In this document: positions 11,205 to 18,737 of the stretch, piece by piece
Layout of the letters: every line of letters begins with the position of its first letter
How positions within the stretch are numbered: the first letter of the stretch is position 1
NCBI RefSeq assembly: GCF_011059105.1
Contig: NZ_JAALLS010000028.1
Location: 1-37,569, forward strand
DNA: 37,569 nt
Source of the DNA: Fodinibius halophilus
Lineage (GTDB): Bacteria; Bacteroidota; Rhodothermia; Balneolales; Balneolaceae
Direction of reading: 5' to 3'
The notes under the pieces: model-generated
What the model saw: the letters and a program-made list of their open reading frames with translations, nothing else
Database searches by the model: none
What the model was told of the DNA's origin: nothing
Position numbers and translations under genes: made by a program

Positions 11205-11238
11205 AAAAAAGCCCTGCTCACTGTTATGTCAGCAGGGC
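11205..11238 (-). terminator. intrinsic terminator of the porin gene
   Basis: On the minus strand, GCCCTGCT-loop-AGCAGGGC (arms 11231-11238 and 11211-11218) is followed by six T residues, just past the porin stop at 11257. Confidence 0.8.
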
Positions 11239-11256
11239 ATCAATAAAACAGTTCTT

Positions 11257-12303
11257 TTAGAACTTATAATACAGGGTCAGCCGGGGAATAAGGTCGGGAT
11301 CGAGCTCTGGCCCAACAATAGGATCGGAATATACAATAGCTTCGAGGTTGGGCATTAACCGGATATTATCATCTAGTTTGAAGTCTACGCCCCCCACAAT
11401 GAATATAGATTCTGCTGTTTCAGCAAACGGAATATATGAATTACTGCTTCCACCGGCATAAGGGTCAAACATATGGTCAGCACGCAGAAATCCATTTACA
11501 TTATCACTAAAAGCCATATTGGTAAATGCAGAAACTAATTCTACCTCTGTTGAAGCCCCACCAATAAAGGAACCATTACGATGTTGATTGGCATACAAGG
11601 CACCAAAATTGAAATCATCAGACCGGTAACCAGCAAAAAACTGAAGGGTCTGGCTATCTGTTTTACTAGGATTGTCAGCTGTATCATTCCAATCACCGTA
11701 AACCTCTACTACAAAATGTTCGGTAATTTCATACCCCAGCGATAACATTAACTTTTTACCTTTATCGAGTTCGGTCTTATTGCTATTGCCGTTCCCTACA
11801 AAAAAGTGGTAATTCAATTTCCCCCCTTCGTCAATTGATCCTTTAAAAGAGAGCCCCATATCTCGAGAACTTCCGAAATCATGAAGATCGAGCGGCGATT
11901 TTTCTACGGATCGATACCCCCATATATCTTCTACAAGTCCCCATGTTGGGGTGGATGAGATACCGGCCAAGATCTGATGCTGCCCATTATTCCACTTCAA
12001 GTAAGCATCTTTTACACTGGGAACCATCTTTGAGCTGCTTTGGAAATCCCCGGGATTACTGGTAGAGAATCGTAGCCGACTGGAAAAAGAATCACTGAAT
12101 TTCCGCTCATAGGTTAAATAAATACGACGGAACCAAAACCCATTTTGGTTTACGATATCGTTGTTATTGTTTTGAGCTATCCAGTAGTAATCACTGAAAA
12201 CTTTTCCTTTCAGTTTCCCTTTTTCACCTACTGCCACCTGTGCTTGTGATGAAAATGTTAATGTATATAGTAACCCTACACATGCTAGGATGATGCGTTT
12301 CAT
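11257..12303 (-). CDS. outer-membrane porin, probably phosphate-starvation linked (OprO/OprP-like)
   Basis: A 348-residue protein with a signal peptide (MKRIILACVGLLYTLTFSSQ, cleavage after AQA), amphipathic beta-strands throughout and the C-terminus LTLYYKF with terminal Phe, as in 16-stranded porins. The N-terminal stretch with WFRRIYLTYERKFSDSFSSR resembles the phosphate-selective porin family (OprO/P). It lies immediately downstream of pstSCAB-phoU on the same strand (124 bases after phoU), which supports phosphate or phosphate-ester uptake across the outer membrane. Substrate selectivity is inferred from context only. Confidence 0.78.
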   Translation of the reverse strand: MKRIILACVGLLYTLTFSSQAQVAVGEKGKLKGKVFSDYYWIAQNNNNDIVNQNGFWFRRIYLTYERKFSDSFSSRLRFSTSNPGDFQSSSKMVPSVKDAYLKWNNGQHQILAGISSTPTWGLVEDIWGYRSVEKSPLDLHDFGSSRDMGLSFKGSIDEGGKLNYHFFVGNGNSNKTELDKGKKLMLSLGYEITEHFVVEVYGDWNDTADNPSKTDSQTLQFFAGYRSDDFNFGALYANQHRNGSFIGGASTEVELVSAFTNMAFSDNVNGFLRADHMFDPYAGGSSNSYIPFAETAESIFIVGGVDFKLDDNIRLMPNLEAIVYSDPIVGPELDPDLIPRLTLYYKF

Positions 12304-12427
12304 AAATAATTTATTTTTTTTGTACTGATCTTTTTGTGTGCTGTAAAAAAAATATACAGGTACTTATAAGGTGCTGATCTTTTTACCCTTTACCTGCAGT
12401 TACCAATAAAAAACGTGGTGCGAGTCT

Positions 12428-13111
12428 TTAGTTCCCGTTATTATTTGAGTTACGCTTCTTATGTTTAAGAACTTTGGCCTCCATATAAAAGATGAGTTCC
12501 TCTGCAATATTTTTGGTCAAGTCGCCTACCCGTTCGAGTTTACGGATTATGGAAAACAAATAAAGATAGTTTTGCGTCTGTTCTACATCTTCTTTGATTA
12601 ATTTGGCCGTCACTTTGGAGGTCTCGCGATTGATCTTATTCAAGGTCTTGTCGAGTTTAAATACCTTGCGGGCAAGCTCTGTATCCTCAGTAATAAAAGC
12701 GTTAAAGACATTACTCATCATCTTAATAGACGTATCGTACATCTCCTTAAGACGCATAGACTCAAAGGTCTTATCGTCAATTTGACGACCAAAATCTACG
12801 ATATACTTAGCAATACTGTTGGCATGGTCGCCTACCCTTTCCAGGTCTGAGTTTATTTTAAAAGCAGCCATTACGAACCGTAAATCTACCGCAACGGGAT
12901 TATGCAACGCCAATAACTCCTCACAATCTCTGTCGATCGTAAGTTCGAGACTGTCTACTCGTTTTTCGTTGGCCATTATCTCGTGGGCCAGCTCTTCATC
13001 AAAGTTATCAAGTGCTCTCTGCCCTTTCTCAAGCTGATTCTTAACCAAGAACATCAGCTCCAATACGTTGTCTTTTAATAGCTTTATTTCTGTATCAATG
13101 TGCTGTGACAT
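12428..13111 (-). CDS. phoU: phosphate signalling protein PhoU
   Basis: A 227-residue cytoplasmic protein with two tandem three-helix PhoU repeats. Each carries the metal-binding E/DxxxD-type motif: LERVGDHANSIAKY in the first and LERVGDLTKNIAEE in the second. PhoU links the Pst transporter to the PhoR/PhoB two-component system and represses the Pho response when phosphate is plentiful. It is 34 bases downstream of pstB in the same operon. Length and both motifs are normal. No phoR or phoB lies in the window. Confidence 0.95.
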   Translation of the reverse strand: MSQHIDTEIKLLKDNVLELMFLVKNQLEKGQRALDNFDEELAHEIMANEKRVDSLELTIDRDCEELLALHNPVAVDLRFVMAAFKINSDLERVGDHANSIAKYIVDFGRQIDDKTFESMRLKEMYDTSIKMMSNVFNAFITEDTELARKVFKLDKTLNKINRETSKVTAKLIKEDVEQTQNYLYLFSIIRKLERVGDLTKNIAEELIFYMEAKVLKHKKRNSNNNGN

Positions 13112-13145
13112 GTGATAAGTCCTTTTTATTTTTTTGGGCTATTGA

Positions 13146-13970
13146 TTATCCAAATCGACCGGTAATATAGTTTTGGGTGCGATCTTTTTCAGGATTTGTA
13201 AATATTTTTTGTGTATCTCCATACTCAATAAGCGATCCCATATACAAAAATGCAGTATTATCGCTGACTCGACCGGCCTGCTGCATATTGTGGGTCACTA
13301 TAACGATAGTATAATCCTTTTTTAACTCGTGAACCAGATCTTCAATCTTACCGGACGAAATAGGATCAAGTGCAGAAGTAGGCTCATCCATCAGTAACAC
13401 TGAAGGTTTTACGGCAAGAGCACGAGCAATACAAAGCCGCTGCTGCTGCCCGCCTGACAGAGAGAGCGCCGACTTGTCAAGGTTGTCTTCAATTTCACTA
13501 AAAAGAGTAGCCTGCTTTAGCGAGGTTATTACACGCTCTTCAATAAAGTCTTCATCTTTAATTCCCTGGATGCGTAATCCATAAGCTACATTTTCATAGA
13601 TAGATTTTGGGAATGGATTGGGTTTTTGGAAGACCATTCCAACGGTTTTTCGCAACTCTTCTACTTTTAGATCAGGATCATAGATATTTTTATCATCTAA
13701 TAAAATATTTCCATTCATGCTAAAACCGTCGATATAATCATTCATACGGTTAAATAGTCGCAGGAAAGTAGATTTTCCGCATCCCGAAGGCCCGATAAAA
13801 GCAGTAATGGACTTTTCTAAAATACCCAAACTAATATTATTAATAGCCTTGAAGTCATCGTAGAACACATCGATGTTCTTAGCATGTAATTTATAGTTCT
13901 GGGACTTAGAATCCATTTTAGGCTCAGTTTTTTCTTGTGTTGCCTTTGGACTCTTAGTTTCCGATTCCAT
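13146..13970 (-). CDS. pstB: phosphate ABC transporter ATP-binding protein
   Basis: A 274-residue ABC ATPase energising phosphate import. It shows Walker [10 protein letters not shown] (residues 60-68), the Q-loop in [11 protein letters not shown] typical of PstB, the signature LSGGQQQR (171-178), Walker [13 protein letters not shown] (191-202) and an H-loop in IVTHNM. The first ~25 residues form a Lys/Glu-rich extension absent from E. coli PstB; an internal ATG at residue 19 would shorten it. It lies 36 bases after pstA in the pst operon. Confidence 0.96.
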   Translation of the reverse strand: MESETKSPKATQEKTEPKMDSKSQNYKLHAKNIDVFYDDFKAINNISLGILEKSITAFIGPSGCGKSTFLRLFNRMNDYIDGFSMNGNILLDDKNIYDPDLKVEELRKTVGMVFQKPNPFPKSIYENVAYGLRIQGIKDEDFIEERVITSLKQATLFSEIEDNLDKSALSLSGGQQQRLCIARALAVKPSVLLMDEPTSALDPISSGKIEDLVHELKKDYTIVIVTHNMQQAGRVSDNTAFLYMGSLIEYGDTQKIFTNPEKDRTQNYITGRFG

Positions 13971-14006
13971 GATCTTTATTCGCTAAATTGAAAATATTTA
14001 CTTGTA

Positions 14007-14864
14007 TTACCAGTTCATTTTGTTCTGCCAGCGATTTCTAAGGTATACTGCAATACCATTCATCAAAAAGGTAATAAACAGTAGTACGATAATAGCAGCG
14101 GCTGCATTTATGACAAATTCATGCTGTGGACGCGAAACCCAATTAAATATCTGAATGGGCAACACTGTAAATTCATCCATTGGCCCCTGTGGTGCAAAAG
14201 GAACATAAGCAAGAGCTCCAACTACAATTAATGGAGCCGTTTCTCCTACCGCTCGTGAAAGGGCCAGGATTACACCGGTTAATATACCCCCAAAAGAGGC
14301 CGGTAATATCTGATGCCAGATTGTCTGCCATTTTGAAGCCCCCAGTGCATTGGAGGCATCACGAATAGAGCTGGGAACAGCGCTGATGGCTTCTCGCGTA
14401 GATACGATAATAATGGGCAATATCAACAGTGCTAGTGTCAAAGAACCGGCCAAGATACTGTTACCCATCTTCATTATTCGAACGAATGCTTCAAGACCGA
14501 GCAAACCGTATATTACTGATGGTACACCTGCCAGGTTTGCAATATTAATCTCTAGAAACTTAGCCAGCTTATTTTTCTTGCCATATTCTTCGAGGTATAT
14601 CCCCGCTCCCACTCCCAAAGGAAAAGAAATAAGAGTCGTAAGTACCAGTACCCATAAGGTTCCGATCCAGGCGGTATAAATACCTGATTGCTCAGCAAAT
14701 CTGGAGGGTAAGCTTACTAGAAATTCCCAGCTCAACCGTTCCATTCCCTGGTAGATAATAAAGCCGATAAAAACGGCCAATATCAGCACACAACCTACCG
14801 TAGTGCTAATACCCAGGATGCGAAAGGCCTTATCTTTAGTTCTGCTTGTATCCGTACTATTCAT
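14007..14864 (-). CDS. pstA: phosphate ABC transporter permease PstA
   Basis: About 285 residues with six membrane segments. It has the permease EAA-type loop around SSIRDASNALGASKWQTIWH followed by LPASFGGILTGVILA, which contacts PstB. It forms the membrane channel with PstC. The open frame continues upstream to 14948 inside pstC, but the ATG at 14864 gives the normal short cytoplasmic N-terminus (MNSTDTSRTKDKAFR). It overlaps the pstC stop by 8 bases, a sign of translational coupling. Confidence 0.94.
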   Translation of the reverse strand: MNSTDTSRTKDKAFRILGISTTVGCVLILAVFIGFIIYQGMERLSWEFLVSLPSRFAEQSGIYTAWIGTLWVLVLTTLISFPLGVGAGIYLEEYGKKNKLAKFLEINIANLAGVPSVIYGLLGLEAFVRIMKMGNSILAGSLTLALLILPIIIVSTREAISAVPSSIRDASNALGASKWQTIWHQILPASFGGILTGVILALSRAVGETAPLIVVGALAYVPFAPQGPMDEFTVLPIQIFNWVSRPQHEFVINAAAAIIVLLFITFLMNGIAVYLRNRWQNKMNW

Positions 14865-15732
14865 ATTTCTGTTGATATCTGGTCTTAATCCAATAACTAA
14901 TGTTATTGAGTATGAAGGTAAAGATGAACAGGGTGATACCTGCTGCAAAAATTGTTTGATAAGCTATTGATCCATGAGGCACATCCCCCATACTAACCTG
15001 TACAATATATGAGGTGATGGTTTGTATAGGCACCATCGGGTCAAAGGTAAACCGGGGTTGGCTACCTGCTGCAATAGCTACAATCATGGTCTCTCCTATT
15101 GCACGTGAAATTGCCAATATAGCTGAGACTATAATCCCGGAAGATGCTGCAGGTACCATCACCTTAAATGCAGTTTGGAATTTGGTAGATCCCATCCCAA
15201 AAGAAGCCTGACGCAAAGAATCAGGTACAGAACTTAAAGCATCTTCACTTAAGGATGAAACAAAAGGAATAATCATTATCCCCATTACGATACCGGGTGA
15301 CAATGCGTTAAAACCCGAAAGTCCCGGAATAAATGATTGCAATATGGGAGTAACAATCATCAGGGCAAAAAAACCATAAACTACAGTAGGTACTACCGCT
15401 AATATTTCGAGTAAGGGTTTTAGAATTTTCCTTACCCTTCTGGGGGCATATTCATTCAAATAAACCGCAATAATGATACCTACCGGTAATGCTACTGTAA
15501 TAGCAATAAGTGCCGTTAATGCCGTACCGCTTAACAGGGGTAAAATGCCATAACTTTTTTGGGTAAATAGTGGGGTCCATTGGGTAGAGGTGAAAAATTC
15601 TACAATGGATACTTTTCCAAAAAAACTAAAAGCCTCAATAGCTAAAATAAGAATGATGCCCAATGTTGTAAGCACCGTTACCAGCGCACAAGCCGCCAGT
15701 ATCTTTTCAATAATTTTTTCTTTTATCCTCAT
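14857..15732 (-). CDS. pstC: phosphate ABC transporter permease PstC
   Basis: About 291 residues with six membrane helices and the EAA loop around PDSLRQASFGMGSTKFQTAF, followed by VPAASSGIIVSAILAISRAI. It pairs with PstA to form the inner-membrane phosphate channel. A TTG three codons upstream (15741) is possible, but the ATG at 15732 (MRIKEKIIEKI) is preferred. It is separated from pstS by a strong hairpin, so its transcription probably depends on readthrough. Confidence 0.94.
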   Translation of the reverse strand: MRIKEKIIEKILAACALVTVLTTLGIILILAIEAFSFFGKVSIVEFFTSTQWTPLFTQKSYGILPLLSGTALTALIAITVALPVGIIIAVYLNEYAPRRVRKILKPLLEILAVVPTVVYGFFALMIVTPILQSFIPGLSGFNALSPGIVMGIMIIPFVSSLSEDALSSVPDSLRQASFGMGSTKFQTAFKVMVPAASSGIIVSAILAISRAIGETMIVAIAAGSQPRFTFDPMVPIQTITSYIVQVSMGDVPHGSIAYQTIFAAGITLFIFTFILNNISYWIKTRYQQKYE

Positions 15733-15750
15733 ATGTGTCAACTAGAGCTA

Positions 15751-15786
15751 AAAAATAAGACTGCCGTATATTAGACGGCAGTCTTA
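15751..15786 (-). terminator. hairpin between pstS and pstC (partial terminator/attenuator)
   Basis: On the minus strand TAAGACTGCCGT and ACGGCAGTCTTA form a perfect 12-bp stem (arms 15775-15786 and 15756-15767) with a 7-base loop, followed by a T-run. It sits 11 bases past the pstS stop and before pstC. This fits high pstS and lower pstCAB-phoU-porin expression. Confidence 0.8.
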
Positions 15787-15796
15787 CTATATAATT

Positions 15797-16750
15797 CTAT
15801 TTTGCTGAAGCCGTGGAGTCTGGCTGAGAATGGAATGTTTTAAATTTCTGCTTCTGTGCCTTGTACGCAGAATCTGGCATAGGTACATATCCAATCTGCT
15901 TAGAAAACATGGGGGCCTTGTCCAAGTAGAAATTAACAAATTTCTGAACATTATCACGCTGTGCAGCCTCTTTTCGAACGTAAATGAAAAGCGGTCTGGA
16001 TAATGGTGAATAGGTATTATTGGAAACGGTTTCTAGTGTAGGTTTTACCACTTTTCCGTTTTCGTTTTCTATGGGCACAAGCTTTAGCTTATTCATATTT
16101 TCTTCGTAGTAAGCGAGCCCAAAAAACCCAAGTGCAGAGTCGTCTGTACTCACCCCTTGCACAAGCACATTATCATCTTCACTGGCTGTAAAGTCGCCAC
16201 GGCTGGCTCCGCTCTCCCCTACAATAGCTTCAGTGAAGTAGTCATAAGTTCCCGAAGCAACGCCGGGTCCAAAAAGGTGCAGTTCCTTGTCTGGCCATTC
16301 ATCACGAATATCACTCCATTTGGTCACTTCGCCCTGTGCAGATGGTTCCCAAATTGTTTTTAGCTCTTCGACAGTAAGGTGGTCAACCCAATCGTTTTCA
16401 GGATTGACGACAACAGCAAGACCGTCAAATGCAACAGACAGTCGCAAATAATCAATACCATTTTCTTTGGCCGTTTTAACTTCACTGGGTTTTATTTCAC
16501 GAGAAGCATTATTAATGTCGGTTTCTCCGCGCAAAAACTTTTGGAATCCACCACCGGTTCCGGAAACACCAACAGTTACCCGAACATTAGGAGCTTCTTT
16601 TCTAAACTCTTCGGCAGCTGCCTCAGTAATAGGGAAAACAGTACTGGAACCGTCAATTTTAATTTCATTATTACCTTCGGAACCACCTGAGCCACAAGAG
16701 GCGATAAACAGACCACTGAATAGAACGAGTGCAAAAAACTTTTTAACCAT
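15797..16750 (-). CDS. pstS: phosphate-binding lipoprotein PstS
   Basis: A 317-residue periplasmic phosphate-binding protein of the PstABC importer. The signal peptide ends in the lipobox IASC (Cys19), so it is lipid-anchored. Phosphate-contacting loops are visible as [17 protein letters not shown] near the mature N-terminus and [20 protein letters not shown]. The fold continues through [18 protein letters not shown] and [13 protein letters not shown], as in the PstS/SphX family. It is the first gene of the pst operon, with a candidate Pho box and -7 box upstream. Confidence 0.95.
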   Translation of the reverse strand: MVKKFFALVLFSGLFIASCGSGGSEGNNEIKIDGSSTVFPITEAAAEEFRKEAPNVRVTVGVSGTGGGFQKFLRGETDINNASREIKPSEVKTAKENGIDYLRLSVAFDGLAVVVNPENDWVDHLTVEELKTIWEPSAQGEVTKWSDIRDEWPDKELHLFGPGVASGTYDYFTEAIVGESGASRGDFTASEDDNVLVQGVSTDDSALGFFGLAYYEENMNKLKLVPIENENGKVVKPTLETVSNNTYSPLSRPLFIYVRKEAAQRDNVQKFVNFYLDKAPMFSKQIGYVPMPDSAYKAQKQKFKTFHSQPDSTASAK

Positions 16751-17053
16751 TTTTAAAAGTTAGTTTTAGAATTGAGTTATGATGTGTTTGGCATGCTAAT
16801 ATTGCTGAGATCAAAGGTATCTTAAATTGTGGAAACTAGTGTTAACTCAATATTAAGATTTCTGATATCAAAATTATCAATAAGTCCCTGTACACCATAT
16901 ACGCCTAAAAACCCTGCTTTTTTAAAAAAACACTGTGCATCATTTTAGTTAATTGCCCCCAAAGAAAGATACAAATATTGGACTTTGCTGCTAAAGTCGT
17001 ACCTTGTTTTTAGGCAGTAAGAAAATAAATAACATTCGTTTTATTACAAACTC
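16751..17053. other. divergent promoter region, pstS and NYN gene
   Basis: About 300 bases between divergent genes. The pstS side holds the Pho box/-7 candidate. The half nearer the NYN gene is AT-rich with no clear hairpin; I see no small gene here. Confidence 0.5.
16812..16856 (-). promoter_or_regulatory. candidate Pho box and -7 promoter element of pstS
   Basis: On the minus strand three half-sites recur with an exact 11-base period: TTAATA (16856-16851), TTAACA (16845-16840) and TTCCAC (16834-16829). Nine bases further lies TACCTTTG (16819-16812), a perfect match to the Bacteroidota -7 consensus TAnnTTTG. PhoB/PhoP-family activators bind 11-bp-spaced direct repeats just upstream of the core promoter. 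The predicted leader is about 55 bases. Confidence 0.5.
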
Positions 17054-17797
17054 ATGGATTCTCAAATTTCTGATAAGCTAGCCGTACTTATTGACGCCGA
17101 TAATGCCCAACCTGCCATTGTTGAGGGCCTTCTTGCTGAAATTGCAAAATATGGTACTGCCAATGTAAAACGAATTTATGGAGATTGGACATCAACAAAA
17201 TTGCGCGGATGGAAAGAGCATCTTCTGGATCATTCGATACAACCAATCCAACAGTTCGGCTATACTACCGGTAAAAATGCGACCGACAGTGCAATGATTA
17301 TTGATGCCATGGATCTTCTTTACACCGAACGCTTTGATGGTTTTTGTATCGTCTCCAGTGATAGTGATTTCACAAAGCTGGCTGCCCGAATTAGAGAAGC
17401 TGGTTTAATGGTATATGGGTTTGGAGAAAAGAAAACGCCGGATCCTTTTGTCGCGGCCTGTGATAAATTCATCTACACCGAAGTATTACGCAGTGATGTA
17501 GAAGAAGAAACAGATCGTTCTTTTAAACAGATGTCTACCAATGAGTTAAAACAAGATACCAAACTTGTCAATCTCACTCGTAGTGCTATTGAGGCTTCAT
17601 CAGACGAGAGCGGTTGGGCCCACTTGGGACAGGTAGGAAGCTATATTGCAAAGCAGTCTCCTGAATTTGATCCCCGTAATTATGGATATCAAAAATTGGG
17701 AGAGCTCGTTAAGGCGATTAAGCTGTTTGAAGTCGAAGAACGTTCTACCGGTCAAGGCCAATCAAAAGCGATATACATCAAAGATGGACGGAAGTAA
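17054..17797 (+). CDS. NYN-domain protein with C-terminal OST-HTH/LOTUS domain
   Basis: A 247-residue protein. The N-terminal NYN (PIN-like) domain has the acidic catalytic set: D14 and D16 in VLIDADNAQ, D78 in KNATDSAMIIDA, and D103/D105 in VSSDSDFTKLA, so ribonuclease activity is expected. The C-terminal part (about 168-243), LTRSAIEASSDESGWAHLGQ followed by NYGYQKLGELVKAI, matches the OST-HTH/LOTUS RNA-binding domain. This two-domain layout resembles bacterial LabA/DUF88 relatives and eukaryotic MARF1. The target RNA is unknown. It is monocistronic and convergent with ftsX. Confidence 0.88.
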   Translation: MDSQISDKLAVLIDADNAQPAIVEGLLAEIAKYGTANVKRIYGDWTSTKLRGWKEHLLDHSIQPIQQFGYTTGKNATDSAMIIDAMDLLYTERFDGFCIVSSDSDFTKLAARIREAGLMVYGFGEKKTPDPFVAACDKFIYTEVLRSDVEEETDRSFKQMSTNELKQDTKLVNLTRSAIEASSDESGWAHLGQVGSYIAKQSPEFDPRNYGYQKLGELVKAIKLFEVEERSTGQGQSKAIYIKDGRK

Positions 17798-17837
17798 TCG
17801 TTTTGTCCAAGCTGGCGATCTCGGTCGCTACTACCAG

Positions 17838-18722
17838 CTATTCAGAGATGGAGGTTTTCTTAATAAATCTTCTGGCTGCCCATTGGCTCCCCAAAAATCC
17901 CATGAACATTGCCAACAGAAGCATCGCACCACACAGATAATACCAGCGACCAAAAGGCCATTCCAATATGCCGAACTGGGGCACATACTTGGGTAACAGA
18001 TATTGAAACGATAAATACATTACCCCTATTGACAGTAACCCGGCTATGATTCCCTGAACAACCCCTTCTACTACAAATGGGCGACGTATAAAAGTATTTG
18101 TTGCTCCCACCAATTTCATGGCTTTGATAAGACCTCGTTTGGCGTATATCGTAAGTCTAATGGTATTAAAAACAAGTATAAGGGCGGCTATTAAGATTAG
18201 TACCCCAATGCCCCCTCCCACAGTAGCTACCGTTCTAAAGCGGTCCTCGATCATCTGCAGCAACTGTTGGTTAAACTTTACTTCTTCAACCCCCCGGTAT
18301 GTTTGAATCTGTTGTACCAGAGAATCTACTTTTGAGATCTCTGTTTCCGGTTTTATCTCTATTTTAAAGGAAGCCGGCAAGAAATCGAGTTTGGCTAATG
18401 AGCCGCCTCCTGCTCCAAACTCATCTTTAAAAATAGCTGCAGCACTATCTTTCGAAATATAGTTCACCTTTTGGATCAAATCATTACGATCTAACTTGTT
18501 GGAAAGCTCACGGGTGGTACGATCATCCAGATCAATTAAAAATATTTCTACATCAATAGATTTTTTAAGGGACTGCCCTACTTCATAGGCGTTATATGAA
18601 ACCCGTGCCAAAACCCCAAGTAGTAAAACTGCAATAAAAAGTGAAAAAATGGAGGTAAAAGCAGCCAACCGGGCACGATTCAAACCGGCCATCCCTTCTT
18701 TAATAATATATCCTAGACTCAT
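17838..18722 (-). CDS. ftsX: cell-division ABC transporter permease-like protein FtsX
   Basis: A 294-residue protein with FtsX topology: a cytoplasmic N-terminus, TM1 (about residues 20-40), a large extracytoplasmic domain, then three further membrane segments (about 172-192, 220-245 and 262-283). The motif FNTIRLTIYAKRGLIKAMKLVGAT is the conserved FtsX core after TM2. FtsX with the ATPase FtsE links cytokinesis to peptidoglycan hydrolases. ftsE is not adjacent: this gene follows an outer-membrane barrel and cinA, 15 bases after the barrel stop. Confidence 0.88.
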   Translation of the reverse strand: MSLGYIIKEGMAGLNRARLAAFTSIFSLFIAVLLLGVLARVSYNAYEVGQSLKKSIDVEIFLIDLDDRTTRELSNKLDRNDLIQKVNYISKDSAAAIFKDEFGAGGGSLAKLDFLPASFKIEIKPETEISKVDSLVQQIQTYRGVEEVKFNQQLLQMIEDRFRTVATVGGGIGVLILIAALILVFNTIRLTIYAKRGLIKAMKLVGATNTFIRRPFVVEGVVQGIIAGLLSIGVMYLSFQYLLPKYVPQFGILEWPFGRWYYLCGAMLLLAMFMGFLGSQWAARRFIKKTSISE

Positions 18723-18737
18723 GGTCTGTTTTTCATT

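Noticed and set aside
12304-12427. Pho box upstream of the porin
   Set aside because: No 11-base phased TTAACA-like half-sites are visible; only an unrelated 14-bp repeat.
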